A stretch of 36,202 nt of DNA, taken from JALYTZ01 sp036559125 (lineage in GTDB: Bacteria; Vulcanimicrobiota; Vulcanimicrobiia; Vulcanimicrobiales; Vulcanimicrobiaceae). Shown piece after piece: positions 16,599 to 25,686 of the stretch. The notes beneath the pieces were generated by a model, which was not told the DNA's origin, searched no databases, and was given only the letters and a program-made list of their open reading frames with translations. A program made the translations under genes and the position numbers. Location: the NCBI GenBank assembly GCA_036559125.1, contig DATBTT010000037.1, forward strand, positions 1 to 36,202, given 5' to 3'. The first letter of the stretch is position 1, and the number at the start of each line of letters is the position of its first letter.

Positions 16599-17722
16599 GT
16601 TACACGCGGCACTTTCGTAATGTCGAGATACAGGGCTCGGTACGCATCGGCCATTCGCCGAATGTCGAACTCGGAGCGTGCCCGTTCGTGCGCGCGACGC
16701 GCAACCGCAGCGCGACCGCCTTCATAGCAGAGTGCGCGTTCCATTTCAACGGCCAACGTCCGCGGCTCGAAGTCCGGGCTGATAAAACCGTAGCGCCCGT
16801 TTCCGAGCATGCCGCGCGCACCGATCCAGGGTGTGCTCAGAATCGGCACTCGAGCCAGCATGCCCTCGATCAGCGCCAGCGGCATACCTTCGAAGAGCGA
16901 GGTCATCAGGAGCAGATCGGAGCACGACAGCAACGAGCTTACATCTTTGCGGTAGCCGAGAAACGCAACGTTTTCCTCAAGATGCAACTCTGCGGTCAAC
17001 GAGCGCAAGGCGGCCTCGCAGGAGCCCGTTCCCAGCAAGAATAGACGAATGCGCCGGCGCAATGACGCGTTGACTTCCTTAAGCGAACGAAGCGCCAGCT
17101 GCTGGTTCTTCTGATGCTCGAGCCGGCCAATCAACAACACGGCGAACTCGTCCTCTCGCACGCCGAGCGAAAGCCGGACGGCGCTACAGTCGGTGTTGGT
17201 TACGAACTCCGACGCAGCAAGCCCGTTGGGAATTATCGCGATCTTCTCAAGAGCCACGCCGTCGACTCTCGACAGAACCTGGCGCTGTTCGGAGAGAAAG
17301 GTAACGACCCGGTCGGTTACGGCGTGCAGCACGCGATCGACGACGCGCTCGAGAACGTTGCGGCGCGGATCGCACGGATTATGTTCGGTGTGCACGATTC
17401 GGCGCACGCCGGCCGCTTTGGCGGCGAGGCCGCCCCAGTACTTACCGACGTGGGTATGCGTGTGCACGATGTCCGGCTTGAATCGCCTGATCTCTCGAAC
17501 CAGGCGCAGCACGAACGTGTAGTCTTTGCGGCTGCGGCGGCCGACGTCGATGGACGGAACTTTGAGACGGCAGCGCTCCTCATCGCTTAGGGGCGAAGAG
17601 TAGACGGCCAGCGCACCGACGTCGACCTGCTCGTTGCCCAATAGCGGCAAAAGGTTCAATACTTGGCGTTCGGCACCATAGCCCTTCAGACTGGAAATTA
17701 CGTGCAGCACGCGCACGCCCAT
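16595..17722 (-). CDS. GT4-family glycosyltransferase
   Basis: A 375-residue GT-B enzyme beginning MGVRVLHVISSLKGYGAERQV, the classical GT4 start with the G-x-G-AER loop. VHTHTHVGKYWGGLAAKAAG and IVHTEHNP lie in the first half. FAVLLIGRLEHQKNQQLAL and the SLFEGMPLALIEGMLARVP E-x7-E motif lie in the second. I use the ATG at 17722, preceded by GGAG at a suitable distance and overlapping the epimerase stop by one base. The longer frame to 17848 is an Arg/Gly/Cys-rich extension inside the epimerase gene. It probably adds another residue of the repeat unit. Confidence 0.9.
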   Translation of the reverse strand: MGVRVLHVISSLKGYGAERQVLNLLPLLGNEQVDVGALAVYSSPLSDEERCRLKVPSIDVGRRSRKDYTFVLRLVREIRRFKPDIVHTHTHVGKYWGGLAAKAAGVRRIVHTEHNPCDPRRNVLERVVDRVLHAVTDRVVTFLSEQRQVLSRVDGVALEKIAIIPNGLAASEFVTNTDCSAVRLSLGVREDEFAVLLIGRLEHQKNQQLALRSLKEVNASLRRRIRLFLLGTGSCEAALRSLTAELHLEENVAFLGYRKDVSSLLSCSDLLLMTSLFEGMPLALIEGMLARVPILSTPWIGARGMLGNGRYGFISPDFEPRTLAVEMERALCYEGGRAAVARRAHERARSEFDIRRMADAYRALYLDITKVPRVT

Positions 17723-18726
17723 CACACGATGCTCCTGGCCCCGCCGGGAACCGTGTCGGCGTGCGTCAGCAGATATGCCGGGAGAGATGCCGCTGCATTG
17801 CCCCAAACGCGCGCCCGGTTCGCAAACGAATTCGCATACGATTCCCACCGCGCTGCCGTCGCTTCATACGCCGGCTCACCCGACATCGAGGCGAGCACGC
17901 GCAATTGCGCGACGTGGAACGCGTGGTACTTCAAAGTAGCGAATTTACGAAAGCCGGTTCGGCTGGCGAGCAAGTTATAGTACGACCAGTGACCGCAGTC
18001 GTACAGCGGCAAGCGCCGCCCAAGCGTCTGGAGGCTCCGGCCGTAGACGTCCGCAACCCATGCGCCGTCCCAGCAGCGCGCGAGGTCCGAAAGTCCCCAA
18101 AGCGCGTAAATCCAACCGTTGAGAATGTGACTCGGCGGTGCGCACGCGGCCTCTTCCAAAAAGACGTCCTCGCGCGCCCTCCAGGCGACGCCGCCATCGA
18201 CGACGTCGCGCCGAAAGGGGGTCGCGGCGAGCTTCGCAGCTTGCAAATATCTGGAATCGTCGAAGAGCTGGTACGCGCGCAACAACACGGAGATCGCCTC
18301 ACCTTGGGTCATTGCCGACAGAAAGCCGGGCTTGGCTCCGTATGCCGGCCACCCGAAAGCAAATGGGTAGCACCCCGGTATTCCATTGCGCGAGACTTGA
18401 TTGTCTCGAAGCCACCGCGCTTGCGCGACAAAGGCGCGGGCCGCTTCGGGATCGGACGTTTCGCAAAAGCGCGCATGTTGCTCGAGAGCATACTGCGCGA
18501 TGCGCGTCGCGTGATAGACACGTTGGGGCCGGCTCAGCAAAACGCCGTCGCCATCCAGCGGCGCGCCATCCCACCATTCACCCAACGCGCCGCGATCGCC
18601 GGCCCACCGGATATAGTAGGAGCCGAGCTCGCGCGCGGTCGTATCGCAAAGCCGGTACCGGCGTCGCATCGACCAGTCGAGCGGAAAGGCTCTCGCAATT
18701 TGCTGGAGCGACGTCGTCGCAACCAT
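17722..18726 (-). CDS. D-glucuronyl C5-epimerase-like protein
   Basis: About 334 residues from the ATG at 18726 (a GTG at 18747 would add seven). It matches the C-terminal catalytic (alpha/alpha-barrel) domain of D-glucuronyl C5-epimerases. Visible features are WDGAPLDGDGVLLSRPQRVYHATRIAQYAL near the N-terminus, then KPGFLSAMTQGEAISVLLRAYQ, PPSHILNGWIYALWGL, LYDCGHWSYYNLL and KYHAFHVAQLRVLA near the end. The last two contain tyrosines at family active-site positions. These enzymes flip the C5 centre of glucuronate residues in a polymer (as in heparan sulfate). There is no signal peptide, so it acts in the cytoplasm or is a distant relative with another hydrolase/epimerase role. It lies between the initiating transferase and a GT4 in a tight operon. 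Confidence 0.82.
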   Translation of the reverse strand: MVATTSLQQIARAFPLDWSMRRRYRLCDTTARELGSYYIRWAGDRGALGEWWDGAPLDGDGVLLSRPQRVYHATRIAQYALEQHARFCETSDPEAARAFVAQARWLRDNQVSRNGIPGCYPFAFGWPAYGAKPGFLSAMTQGEAISVLLRAYQLFDDSRYLQAAKLAATPFRRDVVDGGVAWRAREDVFLEEAACAPPSHILNGWIYALWGLSDLARCWDGAWVADVYGRSLQTLGRRLPLYDCGHWSYYNLLASRTGFRKFATLKYHAFHVAQLRVLASMSGEPAYEATAARWESYANSFANRARVWGNAAASLPAYLLTHADTVPGGARSIV

Positions 18727-18736
18727 GGGACCCAAC

Positions 18737-20173
18737 CTAACCCGCACGATGAAACAGAAATTCGGCGACGGTCTGCACCAAGACCGTCACGTCTAGAAAT
18801 AGTGACCACTCCTCAACGTAGTACAGGTCGTAACCGAGCTTTTCACCGACGTCGGAGGTTTCTAGAAGCCTCTTCATGTGAATCTGCGACCATCCCGTGA
18901 TTCCCGGGCGAACGAGATGGCGTTCGTCGTAGCGGGGAAACGCCGAACGAAACATTTCCACGAATGTCCGGCGCTCGGGTCGTGGTCCTACCAGCGACAT
19001 GTCTCCACGCAGCACGTTGAACAATTGAGGCAGTTCGTCGAAGCTCAAACGTCGCAGTATGGCTCCCACGCGCGTCTTGCGTTCGTCCCGCGGCGTTGCC
19101 CAGATCGCTCCCGTTGCCGATTCGGCGTCCCGACGCATGGACCGAAACTTGAACATGTCGAAGAGTTTCCCGTTGAAACCCACGCGTTGCTGGCGGTACA
19201 AAATCGGCCTGCCCGACTCCCAGCAAACCGCGACGGCGGCCAGAAGCATGACGGGCGAAAACACGATCAGCGCCAAAAGTGCGAAGGTTACGTCGAAGAT
19301 TCGCTTCATCAAGCGCGCGCGCGGCGTGCAGCTTCGCAACTGAGAGGGCACGATCAGCGCCTGCTGGCCGTCGGTCTGCAGCGCCAGCCCGTATGAATGC
19401 CGCTGAATGCGCGGCGGTGCAAAGGCGAAGCGAATTTGGTTGCGGGCGGTTACTTCCAAAATGTGCGGCATCAGCCGGGGAGGGACGATTTCCGTGAGGA
19501 TGAGCGTGTCGCAATGCCACTCGCACGCTTGGCGGAACCAGTCGATTTCCTCGAGCTTTGCGTCCCGAGTGAGATTTATGTCGTGAATCGTAGAATCCAA
19601 GTCTGCAACCGGAATGACCAGGCGAAACGATTCTTCGGCCAGGTCGAGCGCCTCCAACGCGCGCGCCACGCGTTCGGGATTTCCCACGATTGCGACCCGC
19701 CGGTGCCGCCGCATCGCCGCCCTGCGTAAACCGTGAAGCACCGCACGGGTCGACCCCACCGTCGCGATCGAAAGCGCCAGGGAAAGCAGCAGCACGGCTC
19801 GCGACGTCGAGATCCCCGGGACGATTGTAAAGAGCAAGAGTTGTGGTGCGACGCCGAGCGACAGAGCGGCGACCGTGTAATAGAGCTCGTCCTTCATCGA
19901 AAGGGCGCACGTCCGCCGATACAGGCCGAGCCGTTCGAAAATCAAGAGCCATAGGCTTATGAAAGCGGCGTCCGCGATCCAGAGACGATTGACGGCGCGA
20001 GCGAAATCCCAATGCCTGAAGCCGATCAGCGCGGCGAGGTAACTCGAGAGCGCGAACATTGCGAGATCCGCGATAACCAGCGCGATCACCCAGCCGCGCG
20101 AATAAGCCACGGGCGCCGCTTTTATATGGGATTGCGGAAGCGTAAGCGTCGGTGCCTGTAGCGCGGGCAGCAT
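18737..20173 (-). CDS. Polyprenyl-phosphate sugar-1-phosphate transferase (initiating enzyme)
   Basis: A 478-residue enzyme that starts glycan assembly by placing a hexose-1-phosphate on undecaprenyl phosphate. Four N-terminal spans (WVIALVIADLAMFAL onward), a Rossmann-like middle part (HRRVAIVGNPERVARAL), a fifth hydrophobic segment (FALLALIVFSPVMLL) and the C-terminal bacterial sugar transferase domain are seen. That domain has FKFRSMRRDAE, LRRLSFDELPQLFNVLRGDMSLVGPRPE and RPGITGWSQI. I use the ATG at 20173 rather than 20227, because the longer start would place the shared palindrome (20209-20222) inside the gene. First gene of the minus operon. Confidence 0.93.
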   Translation of the reverse strand: MLPALQAPTLTLPQSHIKAAPVAYSRGWVIALVIADLAMFALSSYLAALIGFRHWDFARAVNRLWIADAAFISLWLLIFERLGLYRRTCALSMKDELYYTVAALSLGVAPQLLLFTIVPGISTSRAVLLLSLALSIATVGSTRAVLHGLRRAAMRRHRRVAIVGNPERVARALEALDLAEESFRLVIPVADLDSTIHDINLTRDAKLEEIDWFRQACEWHCDTLILTEIVPPRLMPHILEVTARNQIRFAFAPPRIQRHSYGLALQTDGQQALIVPSQLRSCTPRARLMKRIFDVTFALLALIVFSPVMLLAAVAVCWESGRPILYRQQRVGFNGKLFDMFKFRSMRRDAESATGAIWATPRDERKTRVGAILRRLSFDELPQLFNVLRGDMSLVGPRPERRTFVEMFRSAFPRYDERHLVRPGITGWSQIHMKRLLETSDVGEKLGYDLYYVEEWSLFLDVTVLVQTVAEFLFHRAG

Positions 20174-20208
20174 GCTTGATTGTAGGCAGTCGCTTCTGCG
20201 CACCGGCA

Positions 20209-20222
20209 GGGCCCTAGGGCCC
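20209..20222. promoter_or_regulatory. Perfect 14-bp palindrome GGGCCCTAGGGCCC, candidate operator (right copy)
   Basis: A perfect palindrome midway between the two divergent exopolysaccharide operons, about 35 bases before the minus start at 20173 and 57 before the plus start at 20280. Twelve of its bases recur at 13177-13188. The position suits a repressor or activator controlling both operons. Confidence 0.55.
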
Positions 20223-20279
20223 AGCACTTTGGATGTTCGACCTCCGCATTAGGCTCTCGCGTACTTCTGTCGTGCGCGG

Positions 20280-22454
20280 GTGCGGCTTTATGATGCAACG
20301 GTGATCGCACACTTTAAAGAAACGCCGCCGGCGTCGTTCGCTCCGTCACCGCACCATGGGCCAAGTCTGCGCGAACTCGGTGAGATGCGACGACTCTGGC
20401 TGGTGCTGCTGCAGCGGCGCAGACTCTTTCTGGCGGTCTTCCTTGCGTTCGCACTTGCCGTCATCGCACTCAGCATGTTGACGCCCAAAACCTACACTAC
20501 CAGCGCAAAGCTGATCGCCGGAAACCCGAATAATACGCCGGATGGAAGCGACCCCAATACCGCCTTGCCCATTCTCAACGCCTTGATGCTGCAGAACGGA
20601 GTGGAATCGGCGGAGACGTATGCCGCGCTAATACAGCAAGACGCCGTTGCCGCGCAGGTCGGGGACGATCTCCACCTCAAAATATCGCCCGGCGCGCTCC
20701 TGGCTCACGTCAACGTGCGGCCGCTGGTCAATACCGCGATTCTGGAATTGAGCGTCAAGTGGCGCAATCCACAAACCTCCGCGCAGATCGCGAACGATTT
20801 CGCGCACGTATTCGTATCGCGCGAACGGGACTACGTCGGGCTCCAGGCCGCTTCTGCGGTCACTTTTCTCGGAACCGAACTCCCAAAAGCCGAAAGACGC
20901 ATGAAGCGCGCGAACGATGCACTGGCCACTTTCCAATCCGCCCACTCCATCGTCGACGTCGGCGCTCAAACCGCCGGCGTCGTCTCCCGCGCGTCACAAG
21001 TCGATTCGAAGGTCGACGCTACCGAACTCGACGGCCGTCAGGCACGAGCGCTGCTGGCGAGCGTGCAAGGGCAGATATCCTCCCTGCCCGCATCGATCGT
21101 CAGCAGCCGTTCAGCGGACCCCAACCCTACCCTGCTGCAATTACGGACGCAATTGGCATCGGTACAAGTGCAACTGGCCACCGCGCGACAGAGCTATACC
21201 GATGCGTACCCGGCCGTCGTCGCACTGCGAAAACAGCGTGACGAGTTACAGCGCGAAGTTGACGGATTGCCGGCATCGGTGAACGGCGCGACGACATCGG
21301 CCTCCAACCCCATTTACGTGCAACTACAGCAGCAAGCCGCCGGTTATCGCGCCCAAATTGCCGGCGACGGTGCCCAACTGCGAGGCTTGCGCGCGCAGCA
21401 GACACAGTACGCGCGAATACTCAAGGGCCTTCCGTCGACGGCAACGACACTGACCTATCTTCAGCAAAAGGCCAAATTGGCAACCGACGTCTATACCGCG
21501 CTGCAACAAAAACTCAACGACGCCGAGATCGCCCGGACGACCGCCATCAGCGACGTCACCATCGTGCAGGCCGCGGTCCCGGCCTCGGCCTCGGTTTCGC
21601 CAAATGTGAAGTTGAACGCGCTTCTGGGCATCGTGTTGGGCTCGATCTTGGCGACCGCGGCCGTCTTCGCCGCCGATTTTTTCGAAAGTACGCTTCGAAG
21701 CGAAGAGGACGTCGCGCGCATTGTCGGGCTCCCGGTGATCGCTACGATTCCACGATTTGCGCGGCCCGGCGACCGCGCGTTACCGTGGATTCGATCGCTT
21801 ACGGCCGAGGCATTTTTGCATCTGTGCACCTCCCTGCGCTTACGATCGAAAGACCCTCTGCGTAAGATCGCCATCACGAGCCCCTCAAAAGGCGACGGAA
21901 AATCGACCATTGCGTTTCACCTAGCGTCCGCAATGTCGAAACTGCGTCCAGGTGTGCTGCTCGTCGACGCGGACCTGCGACGGCCGACGATGCACGAGCA
22001 TCTTCATAGCGATAATGCCGAGGGCTTATCCGATGTTCTGGCCGGCACGCGCACGCTTTCCCAAGTAGTCCATTCCGCCGGACCGGGCTTGAGCATTGTT
22101 ACCAGCGGGCCGACCACGGCAAATCCCGTCGGATTGTTGCAGTCACCGAATTTCGATGCTGCGCTCGATGAGGCACTGCGAACCTACGGTATGATAATCA
22201 TCGATACGCCGGCGCTCAACGCCGTTACCGATGCGGTGATCGTCAGCGCGAAAGCCGACGCGACCGCGCTCGTCATATGCGCCAACACCACCGACGAACG
22301 AGCCGCAAAAACCGCGATCTCCCGCCTGGAGTCTTTAGGCGTCGCCAACATCTTAGGCGTAGTTCTCAATTGCGCCGACACGAAGTTTTCCGACTACGGC
22401 GACTACTTCACCCATATTGCCCCAATAGCGCTTGGCGAAGCCGCCCATGACTGA
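20280..22454 (+). CDS. Wzz / BY-kinase fusion (polysaccharide co-polymerase and tyrosine autokinase)
   Basis: A 724-residue inner-membrane protein controlling chain length and assembly. A cytoplasmic N-terminus leads to the first span (FLAVFLAFALAVIALSML, about residues 58-75). A long external domain with coiled-coil-like stretches follows (about 80-435), then the second span (LNALLGIVLGSILATAAVF). The cytoplasmic kinase has Walker A SPSKGDGKST (about 533-543), Walker A' LLVDADLRRP (about 560-569) and Walker B MIIIDTPAL (about 638-646). The tail has only two close tyrosines (YGDY), fewer than in Wzc or CapB, so autophosphorylation may be limited. The start is GTG at 20280 or GTG at 20301; neither has a ribosome binding site. 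First gene of the seven-gene plus operon. Confidence 0.9.
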   Translation: MRLYDATVIAHFKETPPASFAPSPHHGPSLRELGEMRRLWLVLLQRRRLFLAVFLAFALAVIALSMLTPKTYTTSAKLIAGNPNNTPDGSDPNTALPILNALMLQNGVESAETYAALIQQDAVAAQVGDDLHLKISPGALLAHVNVRPLVNTAILELSVKWRNPQTSAQIANDFAHVFVSRERDYVGLQAASAVTFLGTELPKAERRMKRANDALATFQSAHSIVDVGAQTAGVVSRASQVDSKVDATELDGRQARALLASVQGQISSLPASIVSSRSADPNPTLLQLRTQLASVQVQLATARQSYTDAYPAVVALRKQRDELQREVDGLPASVNGATTSASNPIYVQLQQQAAGYRAQIAGDGAQLRGLRAQQTQYARILKGLPSTATTLTYLQQKAKLATDVYTALQQKLNDAEIARTTAISDVTIVQAAVPASASVSPNVKLNALLGIVLGSILATAAVFAADFFESTLRSEEDVARIVGLPVIATIPRFARPGDRALPWIRSLTAEAFLHLCTSLRLRSKDPLRKIAITSPSKGDGKSTIAFHLASAMSKLRPGVLLVDADLRRPTMHEHLHSDNAEGLSDVLAGTRTLSQVVHSAGPGLSIVTSGPTTANPVGLLQSPNFDAALDEALRTYGMIIIDTPALNAVTDAVIVSAKADATALVICANTTDERAAKTAISRLESLGVANILGVVLNCADTKFSDYGDYFTHIAPIALGEAAHD

Positions 22455-23391
22455 AGTGACGATCGTCATTCCCGCGTACAACGAAGGGGTCGAGCTTGCA
22501 GCCAATCTGGTGACGATCGCCGATCATCTGCACGGATTTGCCTGCTCCTATGCCTTCGATTTCGTCGTCGTCGACGACGGCAGCACGGACGAATCGTACG
22601 ATCTCGCGTGCCGGTTCGCGCGCTTCAGAAAAAACGTTACCGTCCTGCACTTCGAGAGAAACCGCGGCCTCGGCGCCGCGCTGCGCGCGGGTTTCGAGCA
22701 TGCCCGTGGGGAGTATGTCGTCGCGGTGGATGCCGATTTGAGCTATCGAGTTGGCGTCATCATAGAGCTGCTGGATGCCATCGAGGCGGAAAATGCGGAT
22801 ATTGCGATGGCCTCGGCATACATGCCGGGAGGCACGGTCGCGAACGTCCCCTGGACGCGCAAGATCCTCAGCCGCGAAGCGAATCGGTTTTTGTCGCTTG
22901 CAACCAACGGGCGATACTCGACGCTGACCTGCATGGTACGCGCCTACCGCCGGTCCTTTCTAACCAGGTTGCACAGCGGCGCCGACGGCATGGAAGTGAG
23001 CCCGGAGCTGGTTTTTGCCGCTCTTCGCGCCGGCGGAAAAGTGATCGAAGTGCCCGCCGCGCTCGAATGGAGCTTCGAACGCGCTGCGGGAACGTCGCGC
23101 TTGAATTGGCGGCGACTTTTCGTCCACGTCGGAGGCGTGCTACGTTGCGGTTTGCGTTACCGGCCCGCGCTATATCTTGCTATTCCCGGGCTATTCCCAG
23201 GTCTTTTGCCGCTGGTGATCGCGGCGATGCTGCTCTCGCACGTATCGGCCCAGGTATTCGCGCTCGGAACCGTCCTTACCGTACTCATTCAATACACCAG
23301 TCTTGCCGTATTCGCGGGCCAGGCAGCCAGTTTTTTTGGCACCGCTTTTTTCACTCGCCGGCGGCAAGCCGCCCGCTATTCCAAACCATAG
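22447..23391 (+). CDS. GT2-family (dolichol-phosphate-sugar-synthase-like) glycosyltransferase
   Basis: A 314-residue GT-A enzyme. MTEVTIVIPAYNEG, FDFVVVDDGSTDES and the metal-binding region VAVDADLSY are the canonical GT2 motifs. The pattern LSREANRFLSLATNGRYSTLTCMVRAYRR resembles polyprenyl-phosphate mannose/glucose synthases. Two C-terminal spans (ALYLAIPGLFPGLLPLVIAAML and VFALGTVLTVLIQYTSLAVF) anchor it. It could make a polyprenyl-phosphate sugar, possibly the donor for the GT-C enzymes at 8925-11887. The ATG at 22447 overlaps the kinase stop by eight bases; the TTG at 22432 is less likely. Confidence 0.88.
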   Translation: MTEVTIVIPAYNEGVELAANLVTIADHLHGFACSYAFDFVVVDDGSTDESYDLACRFARFRKNVTVLHFERNRGLGAALRAGFEHARGEYVVAVDADLSYRVGVIIELLDAIEAENADIAMASAYMPGGTVANVPWTRKILSREANRFLSLATNGRYSTLTCMVRAYRRSFLTRLHSGADGMEVSPELVFAALRAGGKVIEVPAALEWSFERAAGTSRLNWRRLFVHVGGVLRCGLRYRPALYLAIPGLFPGLLPLVIAAMLLSHVSAQVFALGTVLTVLIQYTSLAVFAGQAASFFGTAFFTRRRQAARYSKP

Positions 23392-23402
23392 GGAGAGACA
23401 CC

Positions 23403-24644
23403 GTGGCCGACACAACCCTCGGTAAGACCATCGAGCTCGCGTCGGATCAAGACGCGTCCGGGCGCAATCTCGGAGCGGAAGAAATCGCGATGGTGAGCGA
23501 TGCCATTCGTAGCGGAACGCTCACCAGCACGAAGGGGACGTTCGTCAAGACGCTCGAGACGCGATTCGCGCAGATGCTTGGGGTAAAGGCAGCGTTCGCG
23601 TGCTCCTCGGGAACGGCTGCCATGCATTGCGCGGTGGCGGCGGTCGACCCGTCTCCCGGTGACGAAATCATCACCACGCCGATCACCGACATGGGCGCGC
23701 TGGCTCCCATCCTGTATCAGGGCGCCATTCCCGTCTTCGCCGACGTCGATCCGCGCACGTGCAACGTAAACGCCGCCACGATCGAGCCGTGCATCGGCAG
23801 CCGCACCAAAGCGATCGTCGTCACCCATTTATTTGGAAATCCGTGCGAAATGGACGAAATCATGGCGCTCGCCGACCGGCACGGTATTCCGGTCATCGAG
23901 GATTGCGCGCAGGCGTTTATGGCTTCATATTGCGGCCGGAACGTCGGAACGTACGGAACCGTCGGCGCATTTAGCCTCCAACAGGGAAAACACATAACCA
24001 CCGGCGAGGGCGGTCTGGTCGTTACCAACGATGAGGCCGTAGCGCGTAGGCTCTATCTTTTCATCAACAAGGCGTGGGGGTATGGCGATCCCAACCCCGA
24101 CCATTACTTTCTGGCGCTGAACTACCGCATGTCCGAACTCTGTGGCGCCGTCGCGGTCGCGCAACTGGAAAAGTTGCAGTACGTCGTCGAACGGCGCATC
24201 GCGCTTGCGGCGCAACTCGACGACATGCTGGATTGCGTTCCCGGGATATCGACGCCGTACGTGCTTCCCGGCGCGACCCATACGTATTGGAAATACTGCA
24301 TTCGCGCCGATACTCGAGCGATTCCCGACGGTGTCGTCGGAATCGCGAGGCTCCTCAAGGAGAGTAACATCTTTACGGTACCGCGCTACATTCAAAAGCC
24401 GGCGTTCATGTGCGAGGTTTTTCAAAAGCGCCGGACATTTGGCAATAGCGGTTTCCCGTTCACGCTGGCGCGACCCGAAGTGCTCGACTATCGGATTGGA
24501 CGCTTCCCGGGAACCGTCGAGGCGCTCGAAAATATCCTCGTCATCCCCTGGAACGACCGCTTCTCGGAGACCGACGTGCGCTTCATCGCCACGGCTATTC
24601 GCAACTCGGTGAGCGCGCTTGGACGGGAGGCCGAATATGCCTGA
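23403..24644 (+). CDS. DegT/DnrJ/EryC1/StrS-family PLP aminotransferase
   Basis: A 413-residue sugar aminotransferase that installs an amino group on a keto-sugar nucleotide using PLP. The fold-type-I features are ACSSGTAAMHCAVAA (phosphate cup, about 67-80), the cofactor-ring aspartate D167 in VIEDCAQAF and the Schiff-base lysine K196 in SLQQGKHITTGEGG. The GTG at 23403 has GGGAGA eight bases upstream, 11 bases after the GT2 gene. A huge open frame extending back to 22608 is a shadow of the GT2 gene. With the dehydrogenase and acyltransferase that follow it forms an amino-sugar module, probably of the WbpB/WbpE/WbpD type, although aminocyclitol-like products are possible. Confidence 0.92.
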   Translation: MADTTLGKTIELASDQDASGRNLGAEEIAMVSDAIRSGTLTSTKGTFVKTLETRFAQMLGVKAAFACSSGTAAMHCAVAAVDPSPGDEIITTPITDMGALAPILYQGAIPVFADVDPRTCNVNAATIEPCIGSRTKAIVVTHLFGNPCEMDEIMALADRHGIPVIEDCAQAFMASYCGRNVGTYGTVGAFSLQQGKHITTGEGGLVVTNDEAVARRLYLFINKAWGYGDPNPDHYFLALNYRMSELCGAVAVAQLEKLQYVVERRIALAAQLDDMLDCVPGISTPYVLPGATHTYWKYCIRADTRAIPDGVVGIARLLKESNIFTVPRYIQKPAFMCEVFQKRRTFGNSGFPFTLARPEVLDYRIGRFPGTVEALENILVIPWNDRFSETDVRFIATAIRNSVSALGREAEYA

Positions 24645-25686
24645 AGTGTTGCGTTTCGCGATTGTCGGAACGGGCGCAATTGCCCGTTCTTACGAACAGG
24701 CATTCGCCGGCCTCCCGGGCGCCTCGCTCGTTGCTGCTTGCGATCTCGACCGCACCGCCGGAGCGTCCTTTGCAGCGCGCGTAGGCTGCAAATACTATTC
24801 GTCGTACCAGCACATGGCGATGGAATCGCAAATCGATGCAACGATCGTGTGCACGCCGCCGGCGACCCACGAAGAAATCTGTGTGTTTTTTCTCGAACGT
24901 GGATTGCCCGTTCTTTGCGAGAAGCCGCTTTCGACGAACGTTCCGAGCGCTCGACGCATGCTCGCGGCCGCGGAACGAAATGGGGTCGTCTTTACGATGG
25001 CCTCCAAGTTTCGCTACGTTGACGACGTGCAAACGGCGCGAGCGATTGCGCGGTCCGGTAGAATCGGCGACATCGTGTTGATCGAGAACGCCTTTACGTC
25101 TCGCGTCGACATGTCCGAGCGCTGGAACTGCAATGCCTCCCTCAGCGGCGGTGGCGTATTGATCGACAATGGAACGCATTCGGTCGACATCTTGCGGTAT
25201 TTCCTCGGATCGCTCGCCGACGTGCAGGTGTTTGAGGGACGCCGCATTCAAGGTCTCCAGGTCGAAGATACGGTGCGCGTATTCGTTCGAAGCTGCGACG
25301 GCGTTATCGGAAGCTCGGATCTCTCGTGGAGCATCAACAAGGAGCTCGACACCTTCCTGCACGTTTACGGCAGCGAGGGCACGATTCTCGTAGGTTGGAA
25401 CGAATCGCGCTATCGCGTGGCCGGCGATGGCGGCTGGCACATCTTCGGCAAGGGCTACGACAAGGTCAGTGCTTTTCGAGCACAGATCGTGAATTTCTGC
25501 GATGCGGTCCTCGGGAGAGCCGAATTGCGGATTACGCCGCGCGATGCGCTTGCATCCGTCGAAGTCGTCAGTGCCGCGTACGCGGCGCTCGAGAGGTCTC
25601 GATGGGAAGCCGTCAGCAGCCAGTTGGAGGTCGGCTCTCTCGAGGTACGCATCGCGGGCGATTCCGGCCGCGTGGAAGTCTCATGA
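24637..25686 (+). CDS. Gfo/Idh/MocA-family NAD(P)-dependent dehydrogenase
   Basis: A 349-residue oxidoreductase. The Rossmann motif is VGTGAIARSY (G11-x-G13-x2-A16) and the family signature is EKPLST (E95-K96-P97). GGGVLIDNGTHSVDILRYF holds the conserved D177 and catalytic-type H181. It oxidises a sugar (often C3 of a UDP-sugar acid) to a ketone, which the adjacent aminotransferase then aminates. The ATG at 24637 has GGGAGG seven bases upstream and overlaps the aminotransferase stop by eight bases. Substrate identity is inferred from neighbours only. Confidence 0.9.
   Translation: MPEVLRFAIVGTGAIARSYEQAFAGLPGASLVAACDLDRTAGASFAARVGCKYYSSYQHMAMESQIDATIVCTPPATHEEICVFFLERGLPVLCEKPLSTNVPSARRMLAAAERNGVVFTMASKFRYVDDVQTARAIARSGRIGDIVLIENAFTSRVDMSERWNCNASLSGGGVLIDNGTHSVDILRYFLGSLADVQVFEGRRIQGLQVEDTVRVFVRSCDGVIGSSDLSWSINKELDTFLHVYGSEGTILVGWNESRYRVAGDGGWHIFGKGYDKVSAFRAQIVNFCDAVLGRAELRITPRDALASVEVVSAAYAALERSRWEAVSSQLEVGSLEVRIAGDSGRVEVS

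Noticed and set aside
18843..20012. 389-codon frame inside the initiating transferase gene
   Set aside because: A shadow frame; the transferase frame contains all family motifs.
22608..23402. Long open extension in front of the DegT aminotransferase frame
   Set aside because: It overlaps the clear GT2 gene, is Arg/His/Cys-rich without domain motifs, and the GTG at 23403 has a good ribosome binding site.
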